DNA of 64,000 nt from Bacteroidetes bacterium B1(2017). GTDB taxonomy: Bacteria > Bacteroidota > Bacteroidia > UKL13-3. Position 1 is the first letter of the stretch. Each line of letters starts with the position of its first letter. Positions 18,975-27,745 of the stretch are shown here, piece by piece. The notes beneath the pieces were generated by a model. It was given only the letters and a program-made list of their open reading frames with translations. It had not been told where the DNA came from and searched no databases. A program made the translations under genes and the position numbers. The stretch lies in the NCBI GenBank assembly GCA_002256395.1, contig NKJG01000005.1, positions 266,499 to 330,498 of the forward strand, given 5' to 3'.

Positions 18975-21900
18975 TTAATTGGTTTCAGAAGAATGCAATT
19001 TTTCTTGATGCTTTCTGTATGCTTTATCCTTTATGCCAGCGGCAATTACCAAAGCAAACACAGATAGGATAGCTATCCAAGCCCAAATTGGAAATATTGG
19101 AGTATCGCCAGTTCCATAGCTATGCATGCCTTTTGATAGATAATAATTTACCCCAATAAAGGTCATTAGAACCGTACCAAAAGCCAATACCGAACCAACT
19201 GTAAATAAATAATCTCCTCTTAATTTATCTACCAATCTTAAATGAACCACAATAGAATAAATCATGGTAATAATTAATGCCCAAGTTTCTTTGGCATCCC
19301 ATCCCCAATATCTACCCCATGATTCATTGGCCCAAATACCACCTAAGAATGTACCAACAGTTGCCAATACTAAACCAATGGTAATATTCATTTCATTAAT
19401 ATGAGAAAGCTCTTTTATCATTAAGCTATACCTATTTCCATTGTGTTTATTTCTAATTAAATATAAGCTAAGAATAAATATTCCCAATATAAATGCTAAG
19501 CCTAAAAAGCCATAGCTAATTGTTAAAGTTGCCACATGAATTACCAACCAATAAGATTTTAATACGGGTTGCAAGTTGGTTAATTGAGGGTCATAACTAC
19601 TATGGCTGGCGGTCATTAAAGTAAAAAACGCTAGCAAAGCCGTGGCAGCTAATGGGATTTTAGAAAAACGTATAAAGCTAAATCCTGCTAATATTCCTGC
19701 CCATCCTACTAACAATAAAGCTTCATACCCGTTGCTCCATGGCGCATGCCCAGATAAATACCAACGTAAACCCATTCCAAAAGTATGATAGGCAAATGCT
19801 AAACCTAATAACACCAAAAAGAAATTCAAGGAAAGCGAAACGATTTTATTTTTCTTAACCAATAGATTGTCAAGGTACGCTAAGATTAATAACACAATAG
19901 CTAAGGCACCATAAATATTTCTTAGTAGAATAAATATTTGAGCTTTGTTATAGTATATCTCCATTTTCACTTGATTGGCAGAAGGAATTAAATCTGCTAC
20001 AGCGCTTTGGCGTTGTATATTTTCAATATACCCAACTATTCTATCAGCCCTTGAGAAATCCTCAGAATTAATGCCTGTGTAAGCTGCATTAAGGTAGGCC
20101 CCCATAAAGTTATTATAATTCAATTGTGGAATATTTAAGTCGGCTAGTATATTCCATTTATCCTGCAGCAAGATTTGTGCTTTAGGGTCATTCCAATTTA
20201 TCCAAACAGTGCTATTTGCAACAGGCTCTGGAAATACCTTTAGCATAGAGCCATCGCTAAGCATCATAAATATTTCAAAGCGCTCGCTAACTTTTATAAT
20301 TTCTTTATCAACCAAGTTTTGATCCTGACCTTTTTTTCTAAATGCTTCTTCGGTAAGTTCTTTTAATTTAAAATTCCCCGAAGCATCAACCAAATCTGCG
20401 TAGGCAGCGTATTTGCCTGTAATTCCCAACATATCGGCTACCGCTTTTTCACGCACATAAATAAGTTTTTGGTTCTTCCAAAAAGGTCTATCCAATATCA
20501 AATCAACAAACATTTGCATAGCATCCATTTTCCCCTTGCCTGCAAATTCAAACTGATCTTTTCTTGAAATTTTATGAAGTGCATCATAAGCCATCGTATG
20601 CACTGGCTCAGATCTTCCATCAAAAGTTTGAGCAATTAACATACCTAAACGCTCGGCATGCTCTGGGCTCACAGGCTTTCTTACAATTTCTTGCGCTTGG
20701 GCAGTAATTCCTAAGGCAAGCATCAAAAGTAGAGTCGAACCAACCCTCATTTTTCTAATTTCACGAATGCTTTTTGCCAGGATTTGAAACCTTGAATGTT
20801 TATTAAATAAGGTTAATATAAAACCAAGAGCTAAAAGTGTATACCCAAAATAGGTTATCCAAGTCCCCCAAAAATCATGGTTCACAGAAAGAACTGTGCC
20901 CTTTTCATCCTTATCATATGATGATTGAAAAAACCTATATCCATCATAATCTAATACATGATTCATATATATTCTAAAATTCTCCGTTCCCTCTTTACGG
21001 GTATCCATAATAGTAACCTCACTTGCGTAAGAACTTGGATTGCTTGAACCTGGATAGCGCTCCAAAATAAAATCATTTAATCGTAAGGAGAAGGGTAAGC
21101 GAATATCATTTTCTCCGCAACCTACTAATAAGGATATACCCTCTACATTTGCTTTTTGCATATCCGAAAAACCCTCCTGATTCATAAAAACAGGAACTTC
21201 ATAATCCTTATCCTTAAAGTTTACAGCTAATAGTAAAGCTGGAACACCACCATCACCGGCCTCTGCTCGAATAACCTTGCGTACAGCTTTTTTATATCCT
21301 GCATGAAAAATAAATTTAAACGAATTATCTGCCAATCCATATTGTGTCATTGGGTTTAATTCAACTAATGCTCCAGCTGGCAACACTCCTTCTTGCATAT
21401 CTGGAATAGTAATAGACCTTAATTCATAAGGAGCTAATAAGAAATACTTTCCTTCTTTTTCAAAGAAGATGATAGCTGTGGTATCATCGGCTGTATTAAA
21501 GGCCATTTTGTGGCTAAATGCGCTTGAAATTTCCTTACTTACTAAAAACAAATCCGATTCGTTTCCATTATCAAACACATTTAGTTTACAATAATCTTGC
21601 CCCCCCTCTACATTTTCGGCAAATCCATAGGTAGCACTCTTATAAAAATCTTTATAAGATATTTCCAAGTCGCCATTCTCCTTGGTAGAAATAGATTCGC
21701 TAAAATTGGCATCTGCTGTATCTCTTATGGCAAAAGGTATATTCAATCGAATTTCATTTCCTTGATCTATTGCTAAAACCTTTACAACTCTCTTAGGACT
21801 TAATAACACATTTGAAGATTCACCTTCTCTAATATGAACAACGCCTTCATAGCCAATATACCTTGAAACACCCGCACCAATTATCATCACAATAAATGCC

Positions 21901-22148
21901 GAGTGAAATAATAAACCAGCATATTTCTTTTTTGAAAGAAGGTTGTATCGCTTTATGTTTCCGATAAAATTAATTGCTAGTAAAACCATTACCAACTCAA
22001 ACCATTTGGCGCCGTATACTAATTTATAGGCAGTTGCAGTATCATGGCTCTCTTCAATAAATGTGGCACCTGCCATGGCTATGGCAAAAACTAGCAACAA
22101 CCACAGAGTGGCCTTTGTTGAATAAAGTAAATTAAAAATAAATTTCAT
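18975..22148 (-). CDS. ccsBA: Cytochrome c maturation protein CcsBA (fused ResB-ResC type)
   Basis: 1057 aa from ATG 22148 (MKFIFNLLYSTK); an upstream TTG would add 14 hydrophilic residues. System II haem lyase: it exports haem and attaches it to CXXCH motifs of periplasmic cytochromes. The CcsB part has N-terminal TM helices (about 10-90) with a large periplasmic domain; the CcsA part (about 780-1045) holds the haem-handling motif WGRYWGWDAKETWAL near residue 940 and flanking histidines. The fusion is known from epsilonproteobacteria and Bacteroidota. Its place in the middle of the cytochrome region explains how the haem proteins here mature. Confidence 0.92.
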   Translation of the reverse strand: MKFIFNLLYSTKATLWLLLVFAIAMAGATFIEESHDTATAYKLVYGAKWFELVMVLLAINFIGNIKRYNLLSKKKYAGLLFHSAFIVMIIGAGVSRYIGYEGVVHIREGESSNVLLSPKRVVKVLAIDQGNEIRLNIPFAIRDTADANFSESISTKENGDLEISYKDFYKSATYGFAENVEGGQDYCKLNVFDNGNESDLFLVSKEISSAFSHKMAFNTADDTTAIIFFEKEGKYFLLAPYELRSITIPDMQEGVLPAGALVELNPMTQYGLADNSFKFIFHAGYKKAVRKVIRAEAGDGGVPALLLAVNFKDKDYEVPVFMNQEGFSDMQKANVEGISLLVGCGENDIRLPFSLRLNDFILERYPGSSNPSSYASEVTIMDTRKEGTENFRIYMNHVLDYDGYRFFQSSYDKDEKGTVLSVNHDFWGTWITYFGYTLLALGFILTLFNKHSRFQILAKSIREIRKMRVGSTLLLMLALGITAQAQEIVRKPVSPEHAERLGMLIAQTFDGRSEPVHTMAYDALHKISRKDQFEFAGKGKMDAMQMFVDLILDRPFWKNQKLIYVREKAVADMLGITGKYAAYADLVDASGNFKLKELTEEAFRKKGQDQNLVDKEIIKVSERFEIFMMLSDGSMLKVFPEPVANSTVWINWNDPKAQILLQDKWNILADLNIPQLNYNNFMGAYLNAAYTGINSEDFSRADRIVGYIENIQRQSAVADLIPSANQVKMEIYYNKAQIFILLRNIYGALAIVLLILAYLDNLLVKKNKIVSLSLNFFLVLLGLAFAYHTFGMGLRWYLSGHAPWSNGYEALLLVGWAGILAGFSFIRFSKIPLAATALLAFFTLMTASHSSYDPQLTNLQPVLKSYWLVIHVATLTISYGFLGLAFILGIFILSLYLIRNKHNGNRYSLMIKELSHINEMNITIGLVLATVGTFLGGIWANESWGRYWGWDAKETWALIITMIYSIVVHLRLVDKLRGDYLFTVGSVLAFGTVLMTFIGVNYYLSKGMHSYGTGDTPIFPIWAWIAILSVFALVIAAGIKDKAYRKHQEKLHSSETN

Positions 22149-22323
22149 AAGGTGTGTCGTATAATGTTCTTCGAATTCGATTTTACCCAAGTAGAATTAT
22201 TACTATTTTGTAATGATTCACTTATTATTTGAGCGTAACGAAAGTAGCCTCTAGAAAGAATAAAAAAACTGACATTAATAAGGAAACTAGCAGAATTTTC
22301 TCAGGTATTGAAGCACTGTAAAT

Positions 22324-22370
22324 AAAAAAAGTGCCCGACCGAATTTACGGCCAGGCACTTTTTTTTATGA
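22324..22370 (-). terminator. Terminator downstream of the 22383-23249 gene
   Basis: AAAAAAAGTGCC and GGCACTTTTTTTT pair, with an imperfect inner stem CGACCG/CGGCCA and loop AATTTA. Lies directly after the minus-strand stop at 22383 and before ccsBA. Confidence 0.75.
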
Positions 22371-22382
22371 AAAATTGACCTA

Positions 22383-23249
22383 CTAGTAGATCAATATTTT
22401 TTGAATACTTCTATGAGTACCATTACTAATACTCAAGAAATAAACTCCCGATTGAACTTTACCTGATAAATCAAAAGATAATTTTTGTTCACCCATTTCA
22501 AGTTCATCATTTAATAGAGTAACAGCTTCTTTACCATCCATAGAAATCAACGTAATTTTTGTTGTTCCTTTAGTTGTATTGGTAAAGTTTACACCAATTC
22601 TATCTAAGGCAGGGTTTGGAAATACTTTCACTTCCGAATTAGAACTTACACTTGATAAACTGGTAGGTATGCCTTCTTCAATGACATACGAATTTTGATA
22701 GGTAGTATCATCTGTAGTTGCATCATCTCCATTTGAAGATAAAGAACTAAAATAGAATGTTACAGGACCACTTCCTTTGGCAGGAGCTGTCCAACTAAAA
22801 GTATATTCCTTTACACCGTCAGCAGTTGCACCAACCCTATGGTTCATGTAATATCTTCCAGAAGCCGCATGTAAAAACAACTTGGTTTCATTTGTATCAA
22901 CTACTGCTAATGTTCCACACATAATATTCGAATCGTTTTTCAAAACAGTGCATGAAAAACCTACTGGTCCAGCACCTAAAATTTTAAATTTAACGGTATG
23001 TACTTCACCTGGCTTATATTTGGTTAATCCAGCGCCAAGTGTAAAAATTCTATGGGTATTGTCTTGAGTAACTGGCGCTACATCTGTATGACAACCAGTG
23101 CAATCTTTGCGTACAGTAATACCAGGTCCAATAGCATCCCAAGCTCTTGTAGTAGAAGTAAAATTAACCAATTTGGTAAATCCAAACTGGGTTAAGAAAA
23201 TTGCTATTACGGTTAATGGTAAAGCATAAATAAGTTTAATTTTTTTCAT
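22383..23249 (-). CDS. T9SS cargo with choice-of-anchor V-like domain and one haem motif
   Basis: 288 aa from ATG 23249 (MKKIKLIYALPLTVIAIFL signal peptide); a 23-residue upstream extension is rejected. After the signal peptide comes DCTGCH, a single CXXCH motif, then a Reeler/choice-of-anchor V-like domain (KPGEVHTVKFKI, SGRYYMNHR, YTFSWTAPAKGSGPVTFYF). The C-terminal 75 residues are a type A T9SS sorting domain (VKVFPNPALDRIGVNF ... GVYFLSISNG). It would present a haem at the cell surface. It is separated from the multihaem gene upstream by a 12-bp-stem terminator. Confidence 0.75.
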   Translation of the reverse strand: MKKIKLIYALPLTVIAIFLTQFGFTKLVNFTSTTRAWDAIGPGITVRKDCTGCHTDVAPVTQDNTHRIFTLGAGLTKYKPGEVHTVKFKILGAGPVGFSCTVLKNDSNIMCGTLAVVDTNETKLFLHAASGRYYMNHRVGATADGVKEYTFSWTAPAKGSGPVTFYFSSLSSNGDDATTDDTTYQNSYVIEEGIPTSLSSVSSNSEVKVFPNPALDRIGVNFTNTTKGTTKITLISMDGKEAVTLLNDELEMGEQKLSFDLSGKVQSGVYFLSISNGTHRSIQKILIY

Positions 23250-23278
23250 AAAAAAAGTTTTGAAATGAATAAACAGAT

Positions 23279-23307
23279 AAAGGGCCGAAACAGAATTTCG
23301 GCCCTTT
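23279..23307 (-). terminator. Stem-loop terminator after the hexahaem gene
   Basis: Perfect 12-bp stem AAAGGGCCGAAA / TTTCGGCCCTTT with a 5-nt loop, 13 bp after the minus-strand stop of 23320-25068. The T-tract beyond it on the minus strand is short, so it may attenuate rather than fully stop transcription into the next gene. Confidence 0.7.
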
Positions 23308-23319
23308 ATTTTAATCAAA

Positions 23320-25068
23320 TTATTGAATAGGATTAGCTCTTAAATACCAGATAGCATTTCTTAATAAAGCATTGGTATATTTCGTATTATGGATACCACC
23401 ACTATATTCTTTAATTGCTACAGAGAAAGCTTGCATACATGCAAATTGTCCATTAGTAATTGAAGGCCATCTTTGTGCACCAGCAACAGGAGTTGCAACT
23501 GTGGAACCGTTTACAACAAATTGTCCAGCTTTAGTTCCAATATTGTAACCGCCTGTGAAATGTTTAGTTGTAAATTTATACCAACGATTTACTCTTGTAA
23601 TACCATCCGCTTCTAAAGTTGTATCTGTAGCACACATATACATACCTTTTACTTGTAATAATTCGGCAAGTGTATCTAAGTTTGCTTTTTGATTATTAAA
23701 TGCGGTTGTAACTTTAGCTGTAGATGAAGAAAGTGGTGAACCACCATGACAATCAACTGTATTACAACCATTGTAATTACCTACTGCATCAAATGTATGT
23801 CCACCATGTGGAACATCACTAATAATTTTAGGCATAGCCATATGGCAATTTTGGCAAGAAGCTTGAGTTGTATGTGCAGAGTTTGTATAAGCTATTGGAG
23901 CTCCAGGGATTTCAATTGGACCAAATCCTTTACCTGCTAATACTGCACCTGGCCAGCCGTAATGGCCTATTGTTGAACCAGAAATATTAACTTTATTACC
24001 ATTAGCACTTGTTTTAGTACTATCATAGAACATAGCTGTTAAATTAGCACCTAATGCTGGGTAATCTAATGAAGAACCATTACCAGAAGTTGTATTTTCT
24101 GTAATAGGTCTTGGTTGGTGACAATTTACGCATAAGTTACTCTTGCTATTATCTTGAGGGAAGTTTAAGTATTTAACTTTACCAGGCATAGCATAGAACA
24201 ACATTTTAACTGAATCTTTTGTAGCTAAAGCCATTGAATCAGAAGGAGCACCTTTATGGCAAGTAAAGCAACTAATATGAGTTGGTAAACCATTCATTGC
24301 TGAAGAAACTGATGCAGGAACTGCAAAAGTATATGTGTATGGACCAGTACCAGTATAAGTAGGTTCAACTTTATTAGCTATTCTGTAGGTGAAACCTTCA
24401 TTTGAATGGCAAGGAGCACATGAAGTACTTGCACCTTCGCCCATTGCTAATTCTTTACCTTCACCATGTTTTGAAAACTCATAAGCATAAGCTGCTTGGT
24501 CGCGTCTTTGCGCCATTGAACCTTGGTATGCAGCTGAGTTTTTATCATGAATATGGCATTGGGTGCAATTTGCAACTCCAGAAGGACCTTGAGGACCCAT
24601 TGGACCTGCAACACCGGCAGGACCTGCAGGACCAGCTGGGCCAGGAGTTGAACTGCCAGAATTTGCAGCATATAAAGCGTAAGGAACACTTAACAACTGA
24701 GTAGTACTTGTAATACTATACGCTGTTCCACCTGCTGGATCAGTTTCTGTTTTAATAAAGAAAGGACCGTTTGCCCAATTAATAGAAGCAAATGTTCCAC
24801 TTACTACGGTTCCACCACCAATTTCTATAGTAGCTAAACCGTTTGCATTGGTAACCGGAGTTTGAGTTTCTGAATAAACTACTGCACCAGTTGAAGTACC
24901 TTGTAAAATACTAATCTTCATTCCAATAGTTGTATTTACCACCAAGGCAAAACTGCTATTACGAACTACTGCTTGATAACTCATTCTATGCGGCGACTGA
25001 GCCGATAGTAAATTAGAGAAAAATAGCATCACTGCTATAAGGACGATTTTTGGGCTAATGTTTTTCAT
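23320..25068 (-). CDS. Hexahaem protein with collagen-like hinge
   Basis: 582 aa with signal peptide ending LLSAQ. Residues 27-135 are the domain seen at the start of Bacteroidota tail-fibre-like surface proteins (MSYQAVVRNSSF ... LLSVPYALYA). Residues 143-164 are seven Gly-X-Y collagen-like triplets. The rest holds six haem motifs: CTQCH 168, CAPCH 217, CFTCH 267, CVNCH 313, CQNCH 405 and CNTVDCH 435 (CX4CH). No T9SS sorting domain is visible. The layout suggests a trimeric surface stalk carrying haems away from the membrane. It lies 3 bp downstream of a small T9SS gene, so both share a transcript. Confidence 0.75.
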   Translation of the reverse strand: MKNISPKIVLIAVMLFFSNLLSAQSPHRMSYQAVVRNSSFALVVNTTIGMKISILQGTSTGAVVYSETQTPVTNANGLATIEIGGGTVVSGTFASINWANGPFFIKTETDPAGGTAYSITSTTQLLSVPYALYAANSGSSTPGPAGPAGPAGVAGPMGPQGPSGVANCTQCHIHDKNSAAYQGSMAQRRDQAAYAYEFSKHGEGKELAMGEGASTSCAPCHSNEGFTYRIANKVEPTYTGTGPYTYTFAVPASVSSAMNGLPTHISCFTCHKGAPSDSMALATKDSVKMLFYAMPGKVKYLNFPQDNSKSNLCVNCHQPRPITENTTSGNGSSLDYPALGANLTAMFYDSTKTSANGNKVNISGSTIGHYGWPGAVLAGKGFGPIEIPGAPIAYTNSAHTTQASCQNCHMAMPKIISDVPHGGHTFDAVGNYNGCNTVDCHGGSPLSSSTAKVTTAFNNQKANLDTLAELLQVKGMYMCATDTTLEADGITRVNRWYKFTTKHFTGGYNIGTKAGQFVVNGSTVATPVAGAQRWPSITNGQFACMQAFSVAIKEYSGGIHNTKYTNALLRNAIWYLRANPIQ

Positions 25069-25071
25069 ATA

Positions 25072-25563
25072 TTAAAAAACTTTAATGATTTTAAAAATTT
25101 TGATTTCTAGATTGTCTTGATACACTTTTAATAGGTAAGCTCCATTTGGTAAGCCACCAACTTCAACGGCCGATTCATCAGCCTCAACTTTACTTTGTAG
25201 AATTTGCTTTCCTTGCGAATCGAATAAACCATAGTTTAAACCCTTTAAACTAATGTTCTCAACTTTTAAAGTAAACTTGTCTACGCTAGGATTTGGATAC
25301 ACAGATGCAGTTAAATTAATTCCTGCTAAACTCTTGTCTAATCCAGAAACCACAGAAATTTCATAAGGCTGTTGTAGCCCTTGAATTAATTTGTGGGTAG
25401 TACCCGATGGGGAGGAGTAAAACACTTGGCCGATACTGAAACTAGCAGTACCTCCACTTCCGCTGGCGTTCCCACCAGCAGCAATGTTGCCCTGCTGGGC
25501 GAATGCCGTTGTTGCCCCTAAACCTAGGAAACACCAACATAAAGCAATTAACATTTTTTTCAT
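25072..25563 (-). CDS. Small T9SS type A sorting-domain protein
   Basis: 163 aa with signal peptide (CFLGLGATTAFAQ). Residues about 22-72 carry the short motif set common in Bacteroidota (ASFSIGQVFYSS, KLIQGLQQPYEIS) and the rest is a sorting domain (ASVYPNPSVDKFTLKV ... NGAYLLKVYQD). There is almost no cargo region, so it may act as a surface accessory. It is first in the transcript with the hexahaem gene (3-bp gap). Confidence 0.75.
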   Translation of the reverse strand: MKKMLIALCWCFLGLGATTAFAQQGNIAAGGNASGSGGTASFSIGQVFYSSPSGTTHKLIQGLQQPYEISVVSGLDKSLAGINLTASVYPNPSVDKFTLKVENISLKGLNYGLFDSQGKQILQSKVEADESAVEVGGLPNGAYLLKVYQDNLEIKIFKIIKVF

Positions 25564-25628
25564 AAAACAAACCTGTTGTTGTCAACCTAACAATCGTTTG
25601 ATAGGTTGTTTGTCGATACAATAGTAAA

Positions 25629-25659
25629 ATTATTGTCAGATTAGGTTCATGACAATAAT
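25629..25659. promoter_or_regulatory. Perfect 10-bp inverted repeat, possible operator
   Basis: ATTATTGTCA and TGACAATAAT are exact complements separated by 11 bp, 66-96 bp before the start of the 25072-25563/hexahaem transcript. On the minus strand a TACTATTG box (one mismatch to TAnnTTTG) follows the repeat, so a bound protein would overlap the -33 region. More TGTCA/TGACA half-sites occur at 25679-25700. Confidence 0.4.
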
Positions 25660-25802
25660 CAGTTTCATTCATGAAAAATGTCAAAAAAATGACTGCCCTG
25701 TGACAGAAAACATACGTAGGCAATCCCAATTAATTGGATTTGCTATAGCACAAAGTGTTGAGCACTAGCAATAAAATAAGCGAAAGAAAAAAAAATGATT
25801 TT

Positions 25803-26270
25803 CTAATTTACCACCAAGCTAGCAGTAGTAATTCCATGGCAACTGTTGCAACTGCCTCCAATATATCCTTGGTTCATCATTTTACTGTTTGAACCAACAG
25901 TTACAACTGGGTAACATCCATTATTAAAATCTATGATTTGATTAGTATAGAAATTTCCATTGTTATCTGAAACCAAGCGCTTGATTAATTTACCTTGTTT
26001 ACCTGTTTTTTCATATAACTCTATCACAGCATTTTTTTGAGCACTAAAATTTGAGGCATAAATTGTTCCTGCAACTGTCCACCATTTATCTGCACCAGGA
26101 AACTCGCCATTATTATGTGAATTATGACATTTGCCACAATTTTCACCTGAGTTATGACTTCTACCTCCACTTTTACTTTCAACTGGATTCTTACTTAATT
26201 GGTCGTAATGCGAGCACGAAATAACCAAAAGCAAAGCCACTATGAAGGCTACATAAACAGTGTTTTTCAA
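25803..26270 (-). CDS. Dihaem lipoprotein (copy 2)
   Basis: 155 aa, lipobox LLLVIS-C. It has the same order as the 12638-13129 protein: SHYDQL after the lipid Cys, CGKCH, then WWTVAGTIYAS, a KTGKQGKLIKRLVSD strand and CNSCH near the end. Spacing between landmarks is nearly the same, so the two are paralogues from a gene or operon duplication. It probably holds two c-type haems on a membrane-anchored carrier. It is preceded by the paired cytochrome gene with a 16-bp gap. Confidence 0.75.
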   Translation of the reverse strand: MKNTVYVAFIVALLLVISCSHYDQLSKNPVESKSGGRSHNSGENCGKCHNSHNNGEFPGADKWWTVAGTIYASNFSAQKNAVIELYEKTGKQGKLIKRLVSDNNGNFYTNQIIDFNNGCYPVVTVGSNSKMMNQGYIGGSCNSCHGITTASLVVN

Positions 26271-26286
26271 AACTCCTTCTTTCTAT

Positions 26287-26973
26287 TTATTGTGGGCAAC
26301 CAGCATCTAACCAAAGCTGAATTTTCCTCACATTACAAGTGCCTATATGAATTCCGCCTTTTGGCATAAACTTACATCCTCTACCTTTAGCTGTACATAA
26401 AACTAAACCCGATTGAGTATTTGTTTTTACCTCAGCGTAGGTATGCAATTTAATATTTCCATTTGCATCAGTTGCATTGTGACAACCTCTACAATACATA
26501 CTCATTATAGGAGCAATATGGGTGGTATATTTAACATTTGCTGTATCACAATTAGAGTTATAGCAATCAGTTAACCTAGCGCCTTGGCTAATCCATTTAT
26601 TTAATAAGGCAATAGCGGCAGGATCCAACTTTGGATACACCGAATAAGGCATTGCATTTTTGTTTATCTCACTCATCGACTTAGTCAAACGAGCTTTTAT
26701 TTGAGCATAATTTACTAAAGAAACTCCATCCGCTCCACCTGGCGAAACATGGCAACCAGAGCGCATGGCACAAGCTGTTTGAAACAAAGGAAGGATTTGA
26801 GTGGTAAAGCAAATGGAATCGCTTGTTGGTAAATTAGGAATGGGAGCTTCTGTAACAGTAAAAGTATCATTTGGATCTCCTGGCAATCCTTTTATCAACA
26901 CATTAGGTTCATGCTTACAGGTAGCAAATAAGGCAATAAAACCAAAAATAAATACAGGTAATAACTTCTTCAT
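26287..26973 (-). CDS. Planctomycete-type dihaem cytochrome lipoprotein (copy 2)
   Basis: 228 aa from ATG 26973; a TTG four codons upstream is less likely. Lipobox ALFAT-C. Two domains: the first has the motif CAMRSGCH, one residue longer (CX5CH) than CAMSGCH in its paralogue at 13174-13908; the second has CRGCH followed by FMPKGGIHIGTC. The C-terminal helix KIQLWLDAGCPQ matches the paralogue but ends in an extra Cys. Whether the CX5CH site holds haem is open. With 25803-26270 it forms the second copy of the haem-lipoprotein pair. Confidence 0.75.
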   Translation of the reverse strand: MKKLLPVFIFGFIALFATCKHEPNVLIKGLPGDPNDTFTVTEAPIPNLPTSDSICFTTQILPLFQTACAMRSGCHVSPGGADGVSLVNYAQIKARLTKSMSEINKNAMPYSVYPKLDPAAIALLNKWISQGARLTDCYNSNCDTANVKYTTHIAPIMSMYCRGCHNATDANGNIKLHTYAEVKTNTQSGLVLCTAKGRGCKFMPKGGIHIGTCNVRKIQLWLDAGCPQ

Positions 26974-27016
26974 AATTTGACCCAAATATATTATTTAAAA
27001 TCTAAAAATCAAGCAA

Positions 27017-27745
27017 CTAAAACTCACTCGCCTTAATAAATAAGTCTAACTCTTTGTTGCCACTACCTCGTAATTGATTCTTATTTCCTTCCCACAAACT
27101 CTGACCTTGGTAGATAAAAACTATATGATCGCCCATATCAAAAACGCTCTTAATATCATGCGAATTTACAATAGTAGTAATATCATATTCCTGAGTAATT
27201 TCCATAATTAACTCATCAATTACCCTTGAGGTAAGAGGGTCTAAACCGCTATTTGGTTCATCGCAAAACAAATATTTGGGATTCATGGCAATAGAACGAG
27301 CAATACCCACACGTTTCTTCATTCCACCACTTATATTACTAGGGAACAATTTATTAACGTTCTCTAACTTTACGCGTTTCAAGCAAAAATTTACTCGTTC
27401 TAAAATCTCTTCCTTGGTAAAATTGGTAAACATTCTTAAAGGAAAGGCAACATTGTCTTCCACACTTAAAGAGTCAAATAAAGCACCACCTTGAAACAAC
27501 ATTCCTATTTCTTGCCTAAGTTCCTTTTTCTGGTAATAATCTAGGTTCAAAAAATCTCGCCCGTCAAAATCAATAATGCCACTATCTTGAGCTAATAAAC
27601 CCACCATGCATTTCATGAGCACACTCTTACCTCCCCCACTCGCACCAATTACAAAGCTACACTGCCCCTTTTTAAAAGCAGCATTAACATTCTTAAGTAC
27701 AGGCCTTCCATTGAAAGATTTGCTAATATCTTTTAACTCTATCAT
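27017..27745 (-). CDS. mlaF: Phospholipid/lipid ABC transporter ATP-binding protein MlaF
   Basis: 242 aa ABC ATPase. Walker A IGASGGGKSVLM (about 34-45), Q-loop MLFQGGALFDSL, signature ISGGMKKRVG (with GG instead of GQ, as usual in MlaF), Walker B YLFCDEPNSGLDP and H-loop VNSHD. It drives lipid movement between inner and outer membrane together with the MlaE permease, whose gene is directly upstream with stop and start adjacent. The MlaD substrate-binding gene is not in the window on this side. Confidence 0.92.
   Translation of the reverse strand: MIELKDISKSFNGRPVLKNVNAAFKKGQCSFVIGASGGGKSVLMKCMVGLLAQDSGIIDFDGRDFLNLDYYQKKELRQEIGMLFQGGALFDSLSVEDNVAFPLRMFTNFTKEEILERVNFCLKRVKLENVNKLFPSNISGGMKKRVGIARSIAMNPKYLFCDEPNSGLDPLTSRVIDELIMEITQEYDITTIVNSHDIKSVFDMGDHIVFIYQGQSLWEGNKNQLRGSGNKELDLFIKASEF

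Noticed and set aside
24402..24704. Plus-strand frame opposite the collagen-like region
   Set aside because: Low-complexity shadow of the Gly-X-Y repeats of the hexahaem gene.
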